Assembly (NCBI GenBank): GCA_041912175.1
Contig: JAYRNN010000320.1
Span: 1-25,570, forward strand
Source of the DNA: CAZAGA01 sp041912175
Lineage (GTDB): Bacteria; Chloroflexota; Anaerolineae; Anaerolineales; UBA4823
Reading direction: 5' to 3'
Length of the DNA: 25,570 nucleotides
The notes beneath the pieces were generated by a model that did not search any database, was not told the DNA's origin, and saw only the letters and a list, made by a program, of their open reading frames with translations. Both the position numbers and the translations under genes were made by a program. Positions 8,268 through 15,100 of this stretch are shown in pieces. Positions within the stretch are counted from its first letter, which is position 1. Each line of letters starts with the position of its first letter.

Positions 8268-9107
8268 ATGGCTCTACAAATCCAACCCTTACCGACTACC
8301 GAAATGCGATCTGTCGAGGGAATTCCCAATCAGGCCCAGGATGCGATCGAAGCACGCCAGCTAAACGTGTTCTATGGCGATTTCCTGGCGGTCAAAAATA
8401 TCAACCTGCCCGTGCCTAAACAAAAAATAACCGCCATCATCGGGCCTTCGGGGTGCGGTAAAAGCAGCGTGCTGCGCTCGTTTAACCGCATGAACGAGTT
8501 AATCCCCGCCGCGCATGTCACAGGGGAGGTGCTGTTCCAGGGAAGAAATATCTATGACGCGGATATCGACCCGGTGGAAGTGCGGCGGCGGATCGGGATG
8601 GTCTTTCAAAAACCGAACCCCTTCCCGAAAAGCATCTACGAAAACATCGCCTGGGGGGCCAGGATCAATGGGTTTCGGGGTTCCCGGCTGGCCATGGATG
8701 AATTGGTGCACGAGTCGCTCACCCGGGCAGCTTTGTGGGAGGATGTGAAGGATAAATTGGATCAAAGCGGTTTATCGCTTTCCGGCGGCCAGCAACAGCG
8801 CCTGTGCATCGCACGTACAATCGCCATCAAGCCAGATATAATATTAATGGACGAGCCCTGTTCTGCGCTCGACCCGATTGCGACCTTGAAAATCGAGGAG
8901 CTGATGCGGGACCTGTCTGAAGAATACACGATCATTATTGTGACCCATAATATGCAGCAGGCGGCGCGCGTGTCGGATTTCACGGCCTTTTTTACAATGA
9001 ACCAGGAGCGCGCCGGCTTTCTGATGGAGTATGGCGCGACCGACCAGCTCTTCACCAACCCAAAAGAGAAAACCACGGAAGATTACATCACAGGCCGCTT
9101 CGGTTAA
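8268..9107 (+). CDS. pstB: Phosphate ABC transporter ATP-binding protein PstB
   Basis: This 279-residue ATPase drives phosphate uptake. All motifs are intact: Walker A GPSGCGKSS (59-67), Q-loop VFQKPNPFPKSI (Q114), signature LSGGQQQRLCIAR (from 171), Walker B IILMDEP with D195-E196, and switch H227 in VTHNMQQAARVSD. The C-terminus TEDYITGRFG is the PstB hallmark. I chose the ATG at 8268 because AAGGAAG lies at 8251-8257 and the start is one base after the pstA stop; a further upstream GTG would run inside pstA. About 30 residues precede the family core. It is the orthodox copy against which the divergent paralogue at 294-1064 can be judged. Confidence 0.96.
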   Translation: MALQIQPLPTTEMRSVEGIPNQAQDAIEARQLNVFYGDFLAVKNINLPVPKQKITAIIGPSGCGKSSVLRSFNRMNELIPAAHVTGEVLFQGRNIYDADIDPVEVRRRIGMVFQKPNPFPKSIYENIAWGARINGFRGSRLAMDELVHESLTRAALWEDVKDKLDQSGLSLSGGQQQRLCIARTIAIKPDIILMDEPCSALDPIATLKIEELMRDLSEEYTIIIVTHNMQQAARVSDFTAFFTMNQERAGFLMEYGATDQLFTNPKEKTTEDYITGRFG

Positions 9108-9116
9108 AGGTTTACT

Positions 9117-9572
9117 ATGGAGAATGAAACAAGCGCGCAATCGAACACCCGGACAAAAGTGCTTTTCTTATGCACAGGCAACACCGCACGCAGCCAGATG
9201 GCAGAGGCGTTACTCGAGCGTTACGGCGGGGAGTATTTTGAAGTTTATAGCGCCGGGCTGGAGCCAGGCGTGATCCACCCACTCACGATCCAGGTCATGG
9301 AAGAAATCGGGGTCGATATGGGCGGGCGCTATTCGAAAGGCCTCAACCAGTTCCTCGGCAAAGTCCATTTCGGCTACCTGATCACGGTGTGCGATCGGGC
9401 AGACCAAAAATGCCCCATATTTCCGGGCATGGGCGCCCGCTTGCATTGGCCCTTTGAGGACCCGGCGGCCTTCGAAGGCTCAGAGACCGAAAAGCTGGCG
9501 AAATTCCGCCAGGTGCGAGATCAAATCAGCCAAAAGGTTGTGGATTGGCTGCACGATTCGGGTAAAATATAA
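9117..9572 (+). CDS. arsC: Thioredoxin-type arsenate reductase / low-molecular-weight phosphatase fold protein
   Basis: This 151-residue protein has the low-molecular-weight tyrosine phosphatase fold. The P-loop CTGNTARSQMAEAL (C19, R25) is the ArsC form of the CX5R signature. Two more cysteines, C92 and C99 in ITVCDRADQKCP, are seven residues apart, as in the C82/C89 pair of the Bacillus and Staphylococcus arsenate reductases. That argues for a thioredoxin-coupled arsenate reductase rather than a plain phosphatase. The HWPFEDPA segment near residue 110 is also typical of ArsC. The gene starts 9 bases after pstB and precedes phoU. A plausible role is to detoxify arsenate that enters through the phosphate importer, but no arsenite efflux gene is visible here. 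Confidence 0.9.
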   Translation: MENETSAQSNTRTKVLFLCTGNTARSQMAEALLERYGGEYFEVYSAGLEPGVIHPLTIQVMEEIGVDMGGRYSKGLNQFLGKVHFGYLITVCDRADQKCPIFPGMGARLHWPFEDPAAFEGSETEKLAKFRQVRDQISQKVVDWLHDSGKI

Positions 9573-9594
9573 GTATAAGATTCAATTTTTGTAG

Positions 9595-9622
9595 GTTTTC
9601 GAGCGGCTTTGTCGTTCAAAAC
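9595..9622 (+). other. Small hairpin between arsC and phoU
   Basis: The sequence GTTTT-c-GAGCGGC-TTT-GTCGTTC-AAAAC can fold into a stem with a triloop, one bulged C and two G-T pairs. It lies in the 94-bp gap between arsC and phoU. No U-run follows, so it does not look like an intrinsic terminator. It could be an mRNA processing or stability element, or chance. The rest of the gap holds a GAAGG ribosome site about 10 bases before the phoU ATG. Confidence 0.3.
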
Positions 9623-9666
9623 ATAACCAAACGCTTAGCCTGATCACGTTGTGAAGGTACAAGACC

Positions 9667-10347
9667 ATGACGAGAGAGTCTTTAGATCGCAAGATCCGCC
9701 ATATGTATGATGAAATCCTGGTGATGGATAGCATGGTAGAAAATGCCGCCTTGAGCGCCGTGGAGGCATTAAAAAAACACGATATCGAGGCAGCCAGGAG
9801 AATTTACGCAGAGGACAGCAATATCAACAGCAAACGCTTCGAGCTGGAGAATGAACTCATTGTCACCATCGCCACCCAGCAACCCATCATGGCGCATGAT
9901 TTGCGATTGTTGGCCTCGATCTACGAGGTGATCGGCGAGCTCGAGCGGATGGGCGATTATGCCAAGGGGATTGCCAAAATCGTCATGTTGATCGGCGATA
10001 AGCCGCTCGTCAAACCACTGATCGATATCCCGCGCATGGCGGAGATTGCCACCAGTATGCTGCACCGGGCGGTCGGCGCGTTCATCAGCGGCGATACCGA
10101 GCTGGCGCGCGCCATCCCGGAAGAAGATGACATGGTGGACAACCTTTACAACCAGGTTTATCGCGAATTAGTGACCATCATGCTTTCAGATCCCTCCACG
10201 ATCGATCGGGCTAATCACCTGCTGTGGGTCGCCCACAACCTGGAGCGCATGGCCGACCGGGTGACCAATATCTGCGAACGCACAATTTATATCACCACCG
10301 GCCAGCTCAAAGAGATGGACAAGACCGACGACGAAATCACTGCCTAG
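9667..10347 (+). CDS. phoU: Phosphate signalling regulator PhoU
   Basis: This 226-residue protein is the helical PhoU regulator, which acts in the cytoplasm between the Pst transporter and the PhoR kinase to restrain uptake and Pho signalling when phosphate is ample. Two repeats of three-helix bundles are visible, each with the metal-site motif: ELERMGDYAKGIAK (from residue 91) and NLERMADRVTNICE (from 191). Length is normal. The ATG at 9667 follows a GAAGG site. It closes the pst series, as in many bacteria. A large palindrome follows directly, fitting the end of the transcription unit. Confidence 0.96.
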   Translation: MTRESLDRKIRHMYDEILVMDSMVENAALSAVEALKKHDIEAARRIYAEDSNINSKRFELENELIVTIATQQPIMAHDLRLLASIYEVIGELERMGDYAKGIAKIVMLIGDKPLVKPLIDIPRMAEIATSMLHRAVGAFISGDTELARAIPEEDDMVDNLYNQVYRELVTIMLSDPSTIDRANHLLWVAHNLERMADRVTNICERTIYITTGQLKEMDKTDDEITA

Positions 10348-10365
10348 AAGTTTCAGCTTTCCCTG

Positions 10366-10405
10366 ACGCAGCCTGGGGCGCGAGATCTCGCGCCCCAGGC
10401 TGCGT
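10366..10405 (+). terminator. Perfect 40-bp GC-rich palindrome after phoU
   Basis: Two 20-bp arms meet with no spacer (centre GAGATCTC), starting 18 bases after the phoU stop. In RNA this would be a very stable hairpin of about 18 pairs with a small loop. Only three Ts follow, so it is an atypical intrinsic terminator, but its place at the end of the pst-phoU series makes termination or 3'-end protection the best guess. The perfect symmetry also allows a repeat element or protein site. Confidence 0.6.
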
Positions 10406-10445
10406 TTACAAAGAAAAGATATGACAAATTCAGGAAAAATATCAG

Positions 10446-10483
10446 TTGTCCAACCACGCAGAAACAGGTACACTATACCTGTT
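10446..10483 (+). promoter_or_regulatory. Possible promoter and operator of the zinc-ribbon/radical SAM operon
   Basis: TTGTCC (10446-10451) lies 17 bases before TACACT (10469-10474), a weak sigma-70-like pair. The -10 is covered by a perfect inverted repeat, AACAGGTA-CACTA-TACCTGTT (10463-10483), directly before the ribosome site. A repressor bound there would block the promoter. I do not recognise the regulator family from the repeat. Confidence 0.4.
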
Positions 10484-10500
10484 GAGAGGAGGTTGTAAAG

Positions 10501-10854
10501 ATGAAAATCATTGCGTACGTCGTGGCCGCAGTCTTGATCCTGTTTGGGATTCTGTTCATTTGGGCCGCATTCGGGCCTGCCTTCAACGCGGGATGGTTTA
10601 TCACCGGCGCAGTGACCGTCCTGATCGGCCTGGCGTTGATTTGGTTTGGCAGCCGCCAAAAACCCGCTTCGCAGGCAAACAACGTGACCGTCAAGATCGA
10701 TTTGCCGGCAAATGTGGAGCTGGATAAATTTCAGTGTAAAAACTGCGGCGGCGCGTTGACCACCGATAATGTCAAGCTGGTACAGGGAGCGCCGGTCGTC
10801 ACCTGCCCTTACTGCAATACAACCTACCAGTTAACCGAAGAACCCAAGTGGTGA
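10501..10854 (+). CDS. Small membrane protein with C-terminal zinc ribbon
   Basis: This 117-residue protein is unassigned. It has two hydrophobic helices (about 3-25 and 31-50), then a linker and a zinc-ribbon-like module CKNCGG...CPYC with cysteines at 79, 82, 102 and 105. Such ribbons bind one zinc and often mediate protein contacts. The strong GAGAGGAGG site fits the ATG at 10501. It begins the co-directional series and its stop is 22 bases before the DUF2207-like gene, so the two may work together at the membrane. I cannot name a function; a scaffold or accessory role for the next protein is a guess. Confidence 0.8.
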   Translation: MKIIAYVVAAVLILFGILFIWAAFGPAFNAGWFITGAVTVLIGLALIWFGSRQKPASQANNVTVKIDLPANVELDKFQCKNCGGALTTDNVKLVQGAPVVTCPYCNTTYQLTEEPKW

Positions 10855-10876
10855 ACCCCCGCATCTGGAGTATCCA

Positions 10877-12574
10877 ATGAAACGATTAGCCGCCTTGTTG
10901 CTCAGCCTGGTTGTCGTGGCGTTCCTTTCTTTTGGCGTCGCTTCAGCGCAAGATTATTCGTTCAATTTGCAGGAAGGCACAGCCGATGTATTTATCAATA
11001 CGGATGGCTCGGCCCGCATCGAGTATACATTTGTTTTCAATAACGACCCTGGCGCATCGCCCATTGAATATGTGGACGTGGCCTTTCCCTCCTATACGAA
11101 CGTGGATCAAGGCAGTATCAGCGCCACCGTGGATGGACAGGATGTCAGTTACATCTCAGCCTCCGAGTATCAAGGCTCAGGCTCGGGTGTGGCCGTAGCG
11201 CTTGGCTCCGGCTCGATCCCACCTGGCGCATCTGGGACCGTGAAGGTGACCCTGGGGAACGTAACCGGGTTGATCTTCCAGGACAGCCAGGACGCGAATT
11301 ATGCCGGGCTGGAGTTCTCACCCGCCTATTTCAGCACCGCTAATGGGCAAACGAACTGGATGGTCAATTTTCACCTGCCGCCAGGCGTCAAACCGGAAGA
11401 GCCGCGCTGGCACACCGCGCCAAGCGGATGGCCAGAACAGCCGGAGACCTACCTGGACGAGCAAGGCCGGGTAACGTATTCTTGGAATAATCCCGCGGCG
11501 CAGGGCAACCGCGAATATGTATTCGGGGCATCTTTCCCCGCCTCCTACTTACCCGCCGGAATCGTTCGGCAGCCGGATGTCGCCCAGTCTTTAGGTACGG
11601 ATTGGGGCACAATCACGAATATTGCCATCTTGTCATGCTGTTTGGGTTTCTTCGCCGTGATTTTCATCGTGGGCGTCCGAAATGGGCAGAAACGCAAGCT
11701 GCAATATCTTCCGCCAAAAATCGCCATCGAAGGCCACGGCATCAAACGCGGCCTGACCGCCGTAGAAGCTGCGCTTTTACTGGAGCAGCCGCTGGATAAG
11801 GTGCTGACGATGATTTTGTTTGCGGTGATCAAGAAAGACGCCGCCAGCGTGACCAAGCAAGATCCGCTCGAGCTGAAAGTCAACGACCCCCTACCAGATG
11901 ATTTGCAGCCGTACGAAACCGCCTTCTTACAGGCCTTTAAGGCGCCGGCTACCTCACGCAAAAAAGAGCTCCAAGATATGATGGTCGATCTGGTAAAAAG
12001 CCTGTCGAATAAAATGAAAGGTTTTAGCCGCAAAGAAACGATCGCTTATTATCGGGACATTGTACAGCGTGCATGGACACAGGTTGAAACTGCGGGCACG
12101 CCCGAAGTGAAGAGCGACAAATTCCAGGAGAACCTGGAATGGACGATGATGGATAAGGACTATGATGACCGCACCCGGCGGGTATTTGGGCCCGGCCCGG
12201 TCATCATACCCAACTGGTGGGGCCGCTATGATCCCAGCTACGGCCGGACGGCCTCATCTTCTCCGGTGAGCACCTCGGCCCCCAGCTCGGGCGGGGGCGG
12301 GATAGGCAGCAGCGGCCCGACGATGCCCACCCTACCCGGCGCGGCCTTTGCCGGTTCGATCGTCACGGGCGTCCAATCCTTTTCCAATAAGGTCGTCGGA
12401 AATATCTCCGACTTCACCGGGACGATCACCAACAAAACCAACCCGGCGCCGGTAAACACGGCTACCCGATCTTCGGGAGGCGGCGGCCGCTCCAGCGGCG
12501 GCAGTAGTTGTGTGTGCGCCTGCGCCTGCGCGTGTGCAGGCTGCGCGTGCGCCTGTGCGGGCGGCGGGCGGTAA
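10877..12574 (+). CDS. DUF2207-like secreted membrane protein with Cys-Ala repeat tail
   Basis: This 565-residue protein is of unknown function. A cleavable signal peptide (about 1-24, ending ASA-Q) leads to a beta-rich extracellular domain (about 27-225; DVFINTDGSARIEYTFVFNN is typical of DUF2207 starts). One membrane helix follows (about 247-266), then a cytoplasmic helical part (about 285-430; TAVEAALLLEQPLDKVLTMI). The last 115 residues are low-complexity Gly/Ser/Pro. DUF2207 proteins commonly end in Gly/Ser-rich tails. This one ends SSCVCACACACAGCACACAG, with eight cysteines at 545, 547, 549, 551, 553, 556, 558 and 560. The predicted topology puts the tail on the cytoplasmic side, where the next gene's radical SAM enzyme would be. 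The next start is one base after this stop. The DUF2207 assignment rests on architecture only. Confidence 0.82.
   Translation: MKRLAALLLSLVVVAFLSFGVASAQDYSFNLQEGTADVFINTDGSARIEYTFVFNNDPGASPIEYVDVAFPSYTNVDQGSISATVDGQDVSYISASEYQGSGSGVAVALGSGSIPPGASGTVKVTLGNVTGLIFQDSQDANYAGLEFSPAYFSTANGQTNWMVNFHLPPGVKPEEPRWHTAPSGWPEQPETYLDEQGRVTYSWNNPAAQGNREYVFGASFPASYLPAGIVRQPDVAQSLGTDWGTITNIAILSCCLGFFAVIFIVGVRNGQKRKLQYLPPKIAIEGHGIKRGLTAVEAALLLEQPLDKVLTMILFAVIKKDAASVTKQDPLELKVNDPLPDDLQPYETAFLQAFKAPATSRKKELQDMMVDLVKSLSNKMKGFSRKETIAYYRDIVQRAWTQVETAGTPEVKSDKFQENLEWTMMDKDYDDRTRRVFGPGPVIIPNWWGRYDPSYGRTASSSPVSTSAPSSGGGGIGSSGPTMPTLPGAAFAGSIVTGVQSFSNKVVGNISDFTGTITNKTNPAPVNTATRSSGGGGRSSGGSSCVCACACACAGCACACAGGGR
12509..12559 (+). 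repeat. In-frame hexanucleotide TGYGCN repeat coding for the Cys-Ala tail
   Basis: About eight TGY codons alternate with GCN codons, with one GGC inserted near the middle, so the tail encodes mostly Cys-Ala dipeptides. Codons vary (TGT/TGC, GCC/GCG/GCA), which argues that the peptide is kept by selection and is not a fresh slippage product. Confidence 0.8.
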
Positions 12575-12575
12575 G

Positions 12576-13901
12576 GTGTTCCGGCTTCGCAAAACCCAGC
12601 CGATCGACTTCGATCCGGCGGCCAGCGGCCTGTATCATTATTTCATCCAGGGCGATGGCGAGAGCAGCCGGGTCCATTTACGCGTCGATCCGGACGGCAG
12701 CGGGATCTTGTTGATCAACGCCAGCCGGGTGCTCCACCTCAACCCGACGGCGGCCTTTATGGCGCGCCTGGCCCTGGAAGAGACCCCCCAGGCGAGCGCG
12801 GTGGGCGCGGTGACCGGACGCTTTCGGGTGTCACGCAGCCAGGCCTTGCACGACTATGCGCAGTACACCGACCAATTCGGCGAGCTGCTCCGCCCGGATG
12901 GCGCCTGCCCGATCCACGACCTGGAGCTGGATATCCAGGCGCCCTTCTCAGCCCGGCCCAGCGCGCCCTACCGGATGGACCTGGCGCTCACCTATCGCTG
13001 CAATAATGACTGCGCCCACTGTTATAACGCCCGTTCGCGCCAGTTTCCGGAGATGAGCAGCGCAGCCTGGAAACAGGTCCTGGACCGCACGTGGCAAATT
13101 GGCATCCCGCACGTGGTTTTTACCGGCGGCGAGCCCACGCTGCGCGACGATCTGCCAGAGCTGATCGCCCACGCCCAAAGCAATGGCCAGATCACCGGGC
13201 TCAACACCAATGGCCGGCGCTTGAGCGACACGGCTTATGTGCACGAGCTGGCGCGCGCCGGGCTGGATCACGTCCAAATCACGCTCGAATCGCACAACCC
13301 GGCCATCCACGACTCGATGGTCTGCGCCAAGGGGGCCTGGCGGCAGACGGTCGCGGGGATCAAAAATTGCCTGGATAGCCCGTTGTACGTGATGACCAAC
13401 ACGACCATGCTGCAAGAAAATAGCCCGAGCATGCGCGAAACCTTGAACTACCTGGCTGAATTAGGCGTGCCTACGGTTGGCCTGAACGCGCTGATCTATT
13501 CGGGGCGCGGCGAGAAGGTAGGCGCCGGCCTGCCCGAAAGCGAGCTGGAACCGCTCTTGAAGCTGGCGCGCCAGCTCACCGAAGCGCATGCCCAACGCCT
13601 GATCTGGTATACGCCGACCGAATACTGTCATTTCGACCCGATGCAGCTCGAGCTGGGCGTCAAAGGCTGCACGGCTGCGCTCTATAATATGTGCGTCGAG
13701 CCGGACGGCAACGTGCTCCCTTGCCAGTCATACTACACGCCGCTGGGCAATCTTTTAGAAGATCCATGGGATTCGATTTGGAACCATCCCATCTCCGCCG
13801 GCTTACGCGAACGGAGTTATATCATGGAGAAATGCCAGGCTTGTTCCCTGCTGGTCGAGTGCGGCGGCGGTTGCCCACTGCACGGCCAGGCGGCAGTCTA
13901 A
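12576..13901 (+). CDS. Radical SAM/SPASM enzyme with N-terminal PqqD-like domain
   Basis: This 441-residue enzyme is a likely peptide- or protein-modifying radical SAM protein. Residues about 30-110 look like a PqqD-type peptide-recognition domain (RVHLRVDPDGSGILLINASR, then LHLNPTAAFMARL). The radical SAM core has CX3CX2C at C142, C146 and C149 (CNNDCAHCY) and the GGEP motif at 184-187. The C-terminal SPASM-type region has cysteines at 365, 373, 383, 420, 423, 429 and 433 (NMCVEPDGNVLPC, CQACSLLVECGGGCP), enough for auxiliary iron-sulfur clusters. I chose the GTG at 12576, one base after the previous stop, because the paralogue downstream aligns from there; a GTG at 12510 would sit inside the Cys repeat. 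The nearest candidate substrate is the Cys-Ala tail just upstream. Family members make thioether, carbon-carbon or epimerised products; which applies here is unknown. Confidence 0.9.
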   Translation: MFRLRKTQPIDFDPAASGLYHYFIQGDGESSRVHLRVDPDGSGILLINASRVLHLNPTAAFMARLALEETPQASAVGAVTGRFRVSRSQALHDYAQYTDQFGELLRPDGACPIHDLELDIQAPFSARPSAPYRMDLALTYRCNNDCAHCYNARSRQFPEMSSAAWKQVLDRTWQIGIPHVVFTGGEPTLRDDLPELIAHAQSNGQITGLNTNGRRLSDTAYVHELARAGLDHVQITLESHNPAIHDSMVCAKGAWRQTVAGIKNCLDSPLYVMTNTTMLQENSPSMRETLNYLAELGVPTVGLNALIYSGRGEKVGAGLPESELEPLLKLARQLTEAHAQRLIWYTPTEYCHFDPMQLELGVKGCTAALYNMCVEPDGNVLPCQSYYTPLGNLLEDPWDSIWNHPISAGLRERSYIMEKCQACSLLVECGGGCPLHGQAAV

Positions 13902-13942
13902 AATCCGTTGCGACGATTTTTCGTGTGTAAAGAGGCATGCTT

Positions 13943-15091
13943 ATGTCGAATATCCTTCACTCCATCCAAGACTGGTTCTCACCGGTACGAACCTTGCCAA
14001 GCGGCATGTACCATTACGTTTCTCCGCCCGAGGACCCGCGCAATTACCGCCTGCATTTACGCCTCGAGCCCGATGGATCGGGCGTGCTGGTGGTGAATGC
14101 GGCGACGATATTACACCTGAACCAGACCGCGGCAGAGCTGGCCTATTACCTGGTGCAGAATGTCCCCCCGCATGAAGCCGCCCGGAAAATCGTCAGCCGC
14201 TATCACATCACGCATGACCAGGCGATCAGCGATTACCAGAACCTGATCGACCGGATCCAGATTCTGATCAATACGCCGGACCTGGACCCGGAAACATTTT
14301 TGGAATTCAATCGAAAAGACGCCCACAGCCTGTCTGTTTCGGCGCCCTATCGCCTGGACTGCGCGCTCACCTACAAGCTACCGGAAACGGCTTCCACAAG
14401 CGCCGCGCCGCTTGAGCGCGTGAAACGCGAGCTGGCGACACAGGAATGGAAGACGATCCTGGATCGAGCTATTTCGATCGGCATCCCGCATATTGTCTTC
14501 ACCGGAGGCGAGCCGACCTTGCGGGCGGATCTACCCGACTTGATCGCCCACGCCGAGGCGAATGGACAGGTGACCGGCTTGATCAGCGATGGCTTGCGCT
14601 TCGTGGACGCCGTTTACTTAAACCAGGTGCTCCAAAAGGGCCTGGACCACATCATGCTGGCGCTCGACCCCGATCAAGAGGACGCCTGGAGTGCGTTGGA
14701 GAACCTGCTGGCGGCGGATATCTTCCTGGCGGTGCATGTGACGATCACCCAGGATAATTTCATTGATTACCCGGCCCTGCTCGAGCGCCTGGCAAAACTG
14801 GGCGTGAAGGCGATCTCACTCAGCGCCAATCATCCTGAGGCAAACGAGGCGCTCGAGAAGGCCCGTAATTTGATCGCCGCGCACGGCATCGAGCTGATTT
14901 GGAACCTGCCCGTCCCCTATTCCGCCATGCACCCCATCGCGATAGAAACTTCCACCTGGGAACAAATCCCAGGGGCCGGCCGCGACTGGTTATACATCGA
15001 GCCGGATGGAGACGTCTTACCGGCGCAAGGCTTAAACCAGGTTCTAGGGAATATGCTGACGGACCCCTGGGAAACCATCTGGAAGAAATAA
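13943..15091 (+). CDS. Cysteine-less radical SAM-like pseudoenzyme with PqqD-like domain
   Basis: This 382-residue protein is a clear paralogue of the preceding radical SAM enzyme but cannot bind the same clusters. The N-terminal PqqD-like region aligns (SGMYHY, LHLRLEPDGSGVLVVNAATI), as does the core (ISIGIPHIVFTGGEPTLRADLPDLIAHAEANGQ). Where the enzyme has CNNDCAHC this protein has a different stretch (LPETASTSAAP), and the SPASM region is cut short and cysteine-free (LYIEPDGDVLPAQ, ending DPWETIWKK). Only one cysteine (C140) is left in the whole protein. The frame is intact and conserved blocks persist, so it is not decaying. I chose the ATG at 13943 because AAAGAGG lies 7 bases before it; ATG 13937 is too close. 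It may act as a substrate-binding partner of the active enzyme. Confidence 0.88.
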   Translation: MSNILHSIQDWFSPVRTLPSGMYHYVSPPEDPRNYRLHLRLEPDGSGVLVVNAATILHLNQTAAELAYYLVQNVPPHEAARKIVSRYHITHDQAISDYQNLIDRIQILINTPDLDPETFLEFNRKDAHSLSVSAPYRLDCALTYKLPETASTSAAPLERVKRELATQEWKTILDRAISIGIPHIVFTGGEPTLRADLPDLIAHAEANGQVTGLISDGLRFVDAVYLNQVLQKGLDHIMLALDPDQEDAWSALENLLAADIFLAVHVTITQDNFIDYPALLERLAKLGVKAISLSANHPEANEALEKARNLIAAHGIELIWNLPVPYSAMHPIAIETSTWEQIPGAGRDWLYIEPDGDVLPAQGLNQVLGNMLTDPWETIWKK

Positions 15092-15100
15092 AGCCGGTCG

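Noticed and set aside
12510..12575. Upstream GTG start of the radical SAM gene inside the Cys repeat
   Set aside because: The extra residues are an Ala/Pro/Arg read-through of the Cys-Ala repeat in another frame and are absent from the paralogue; GTG 12576 fits better.
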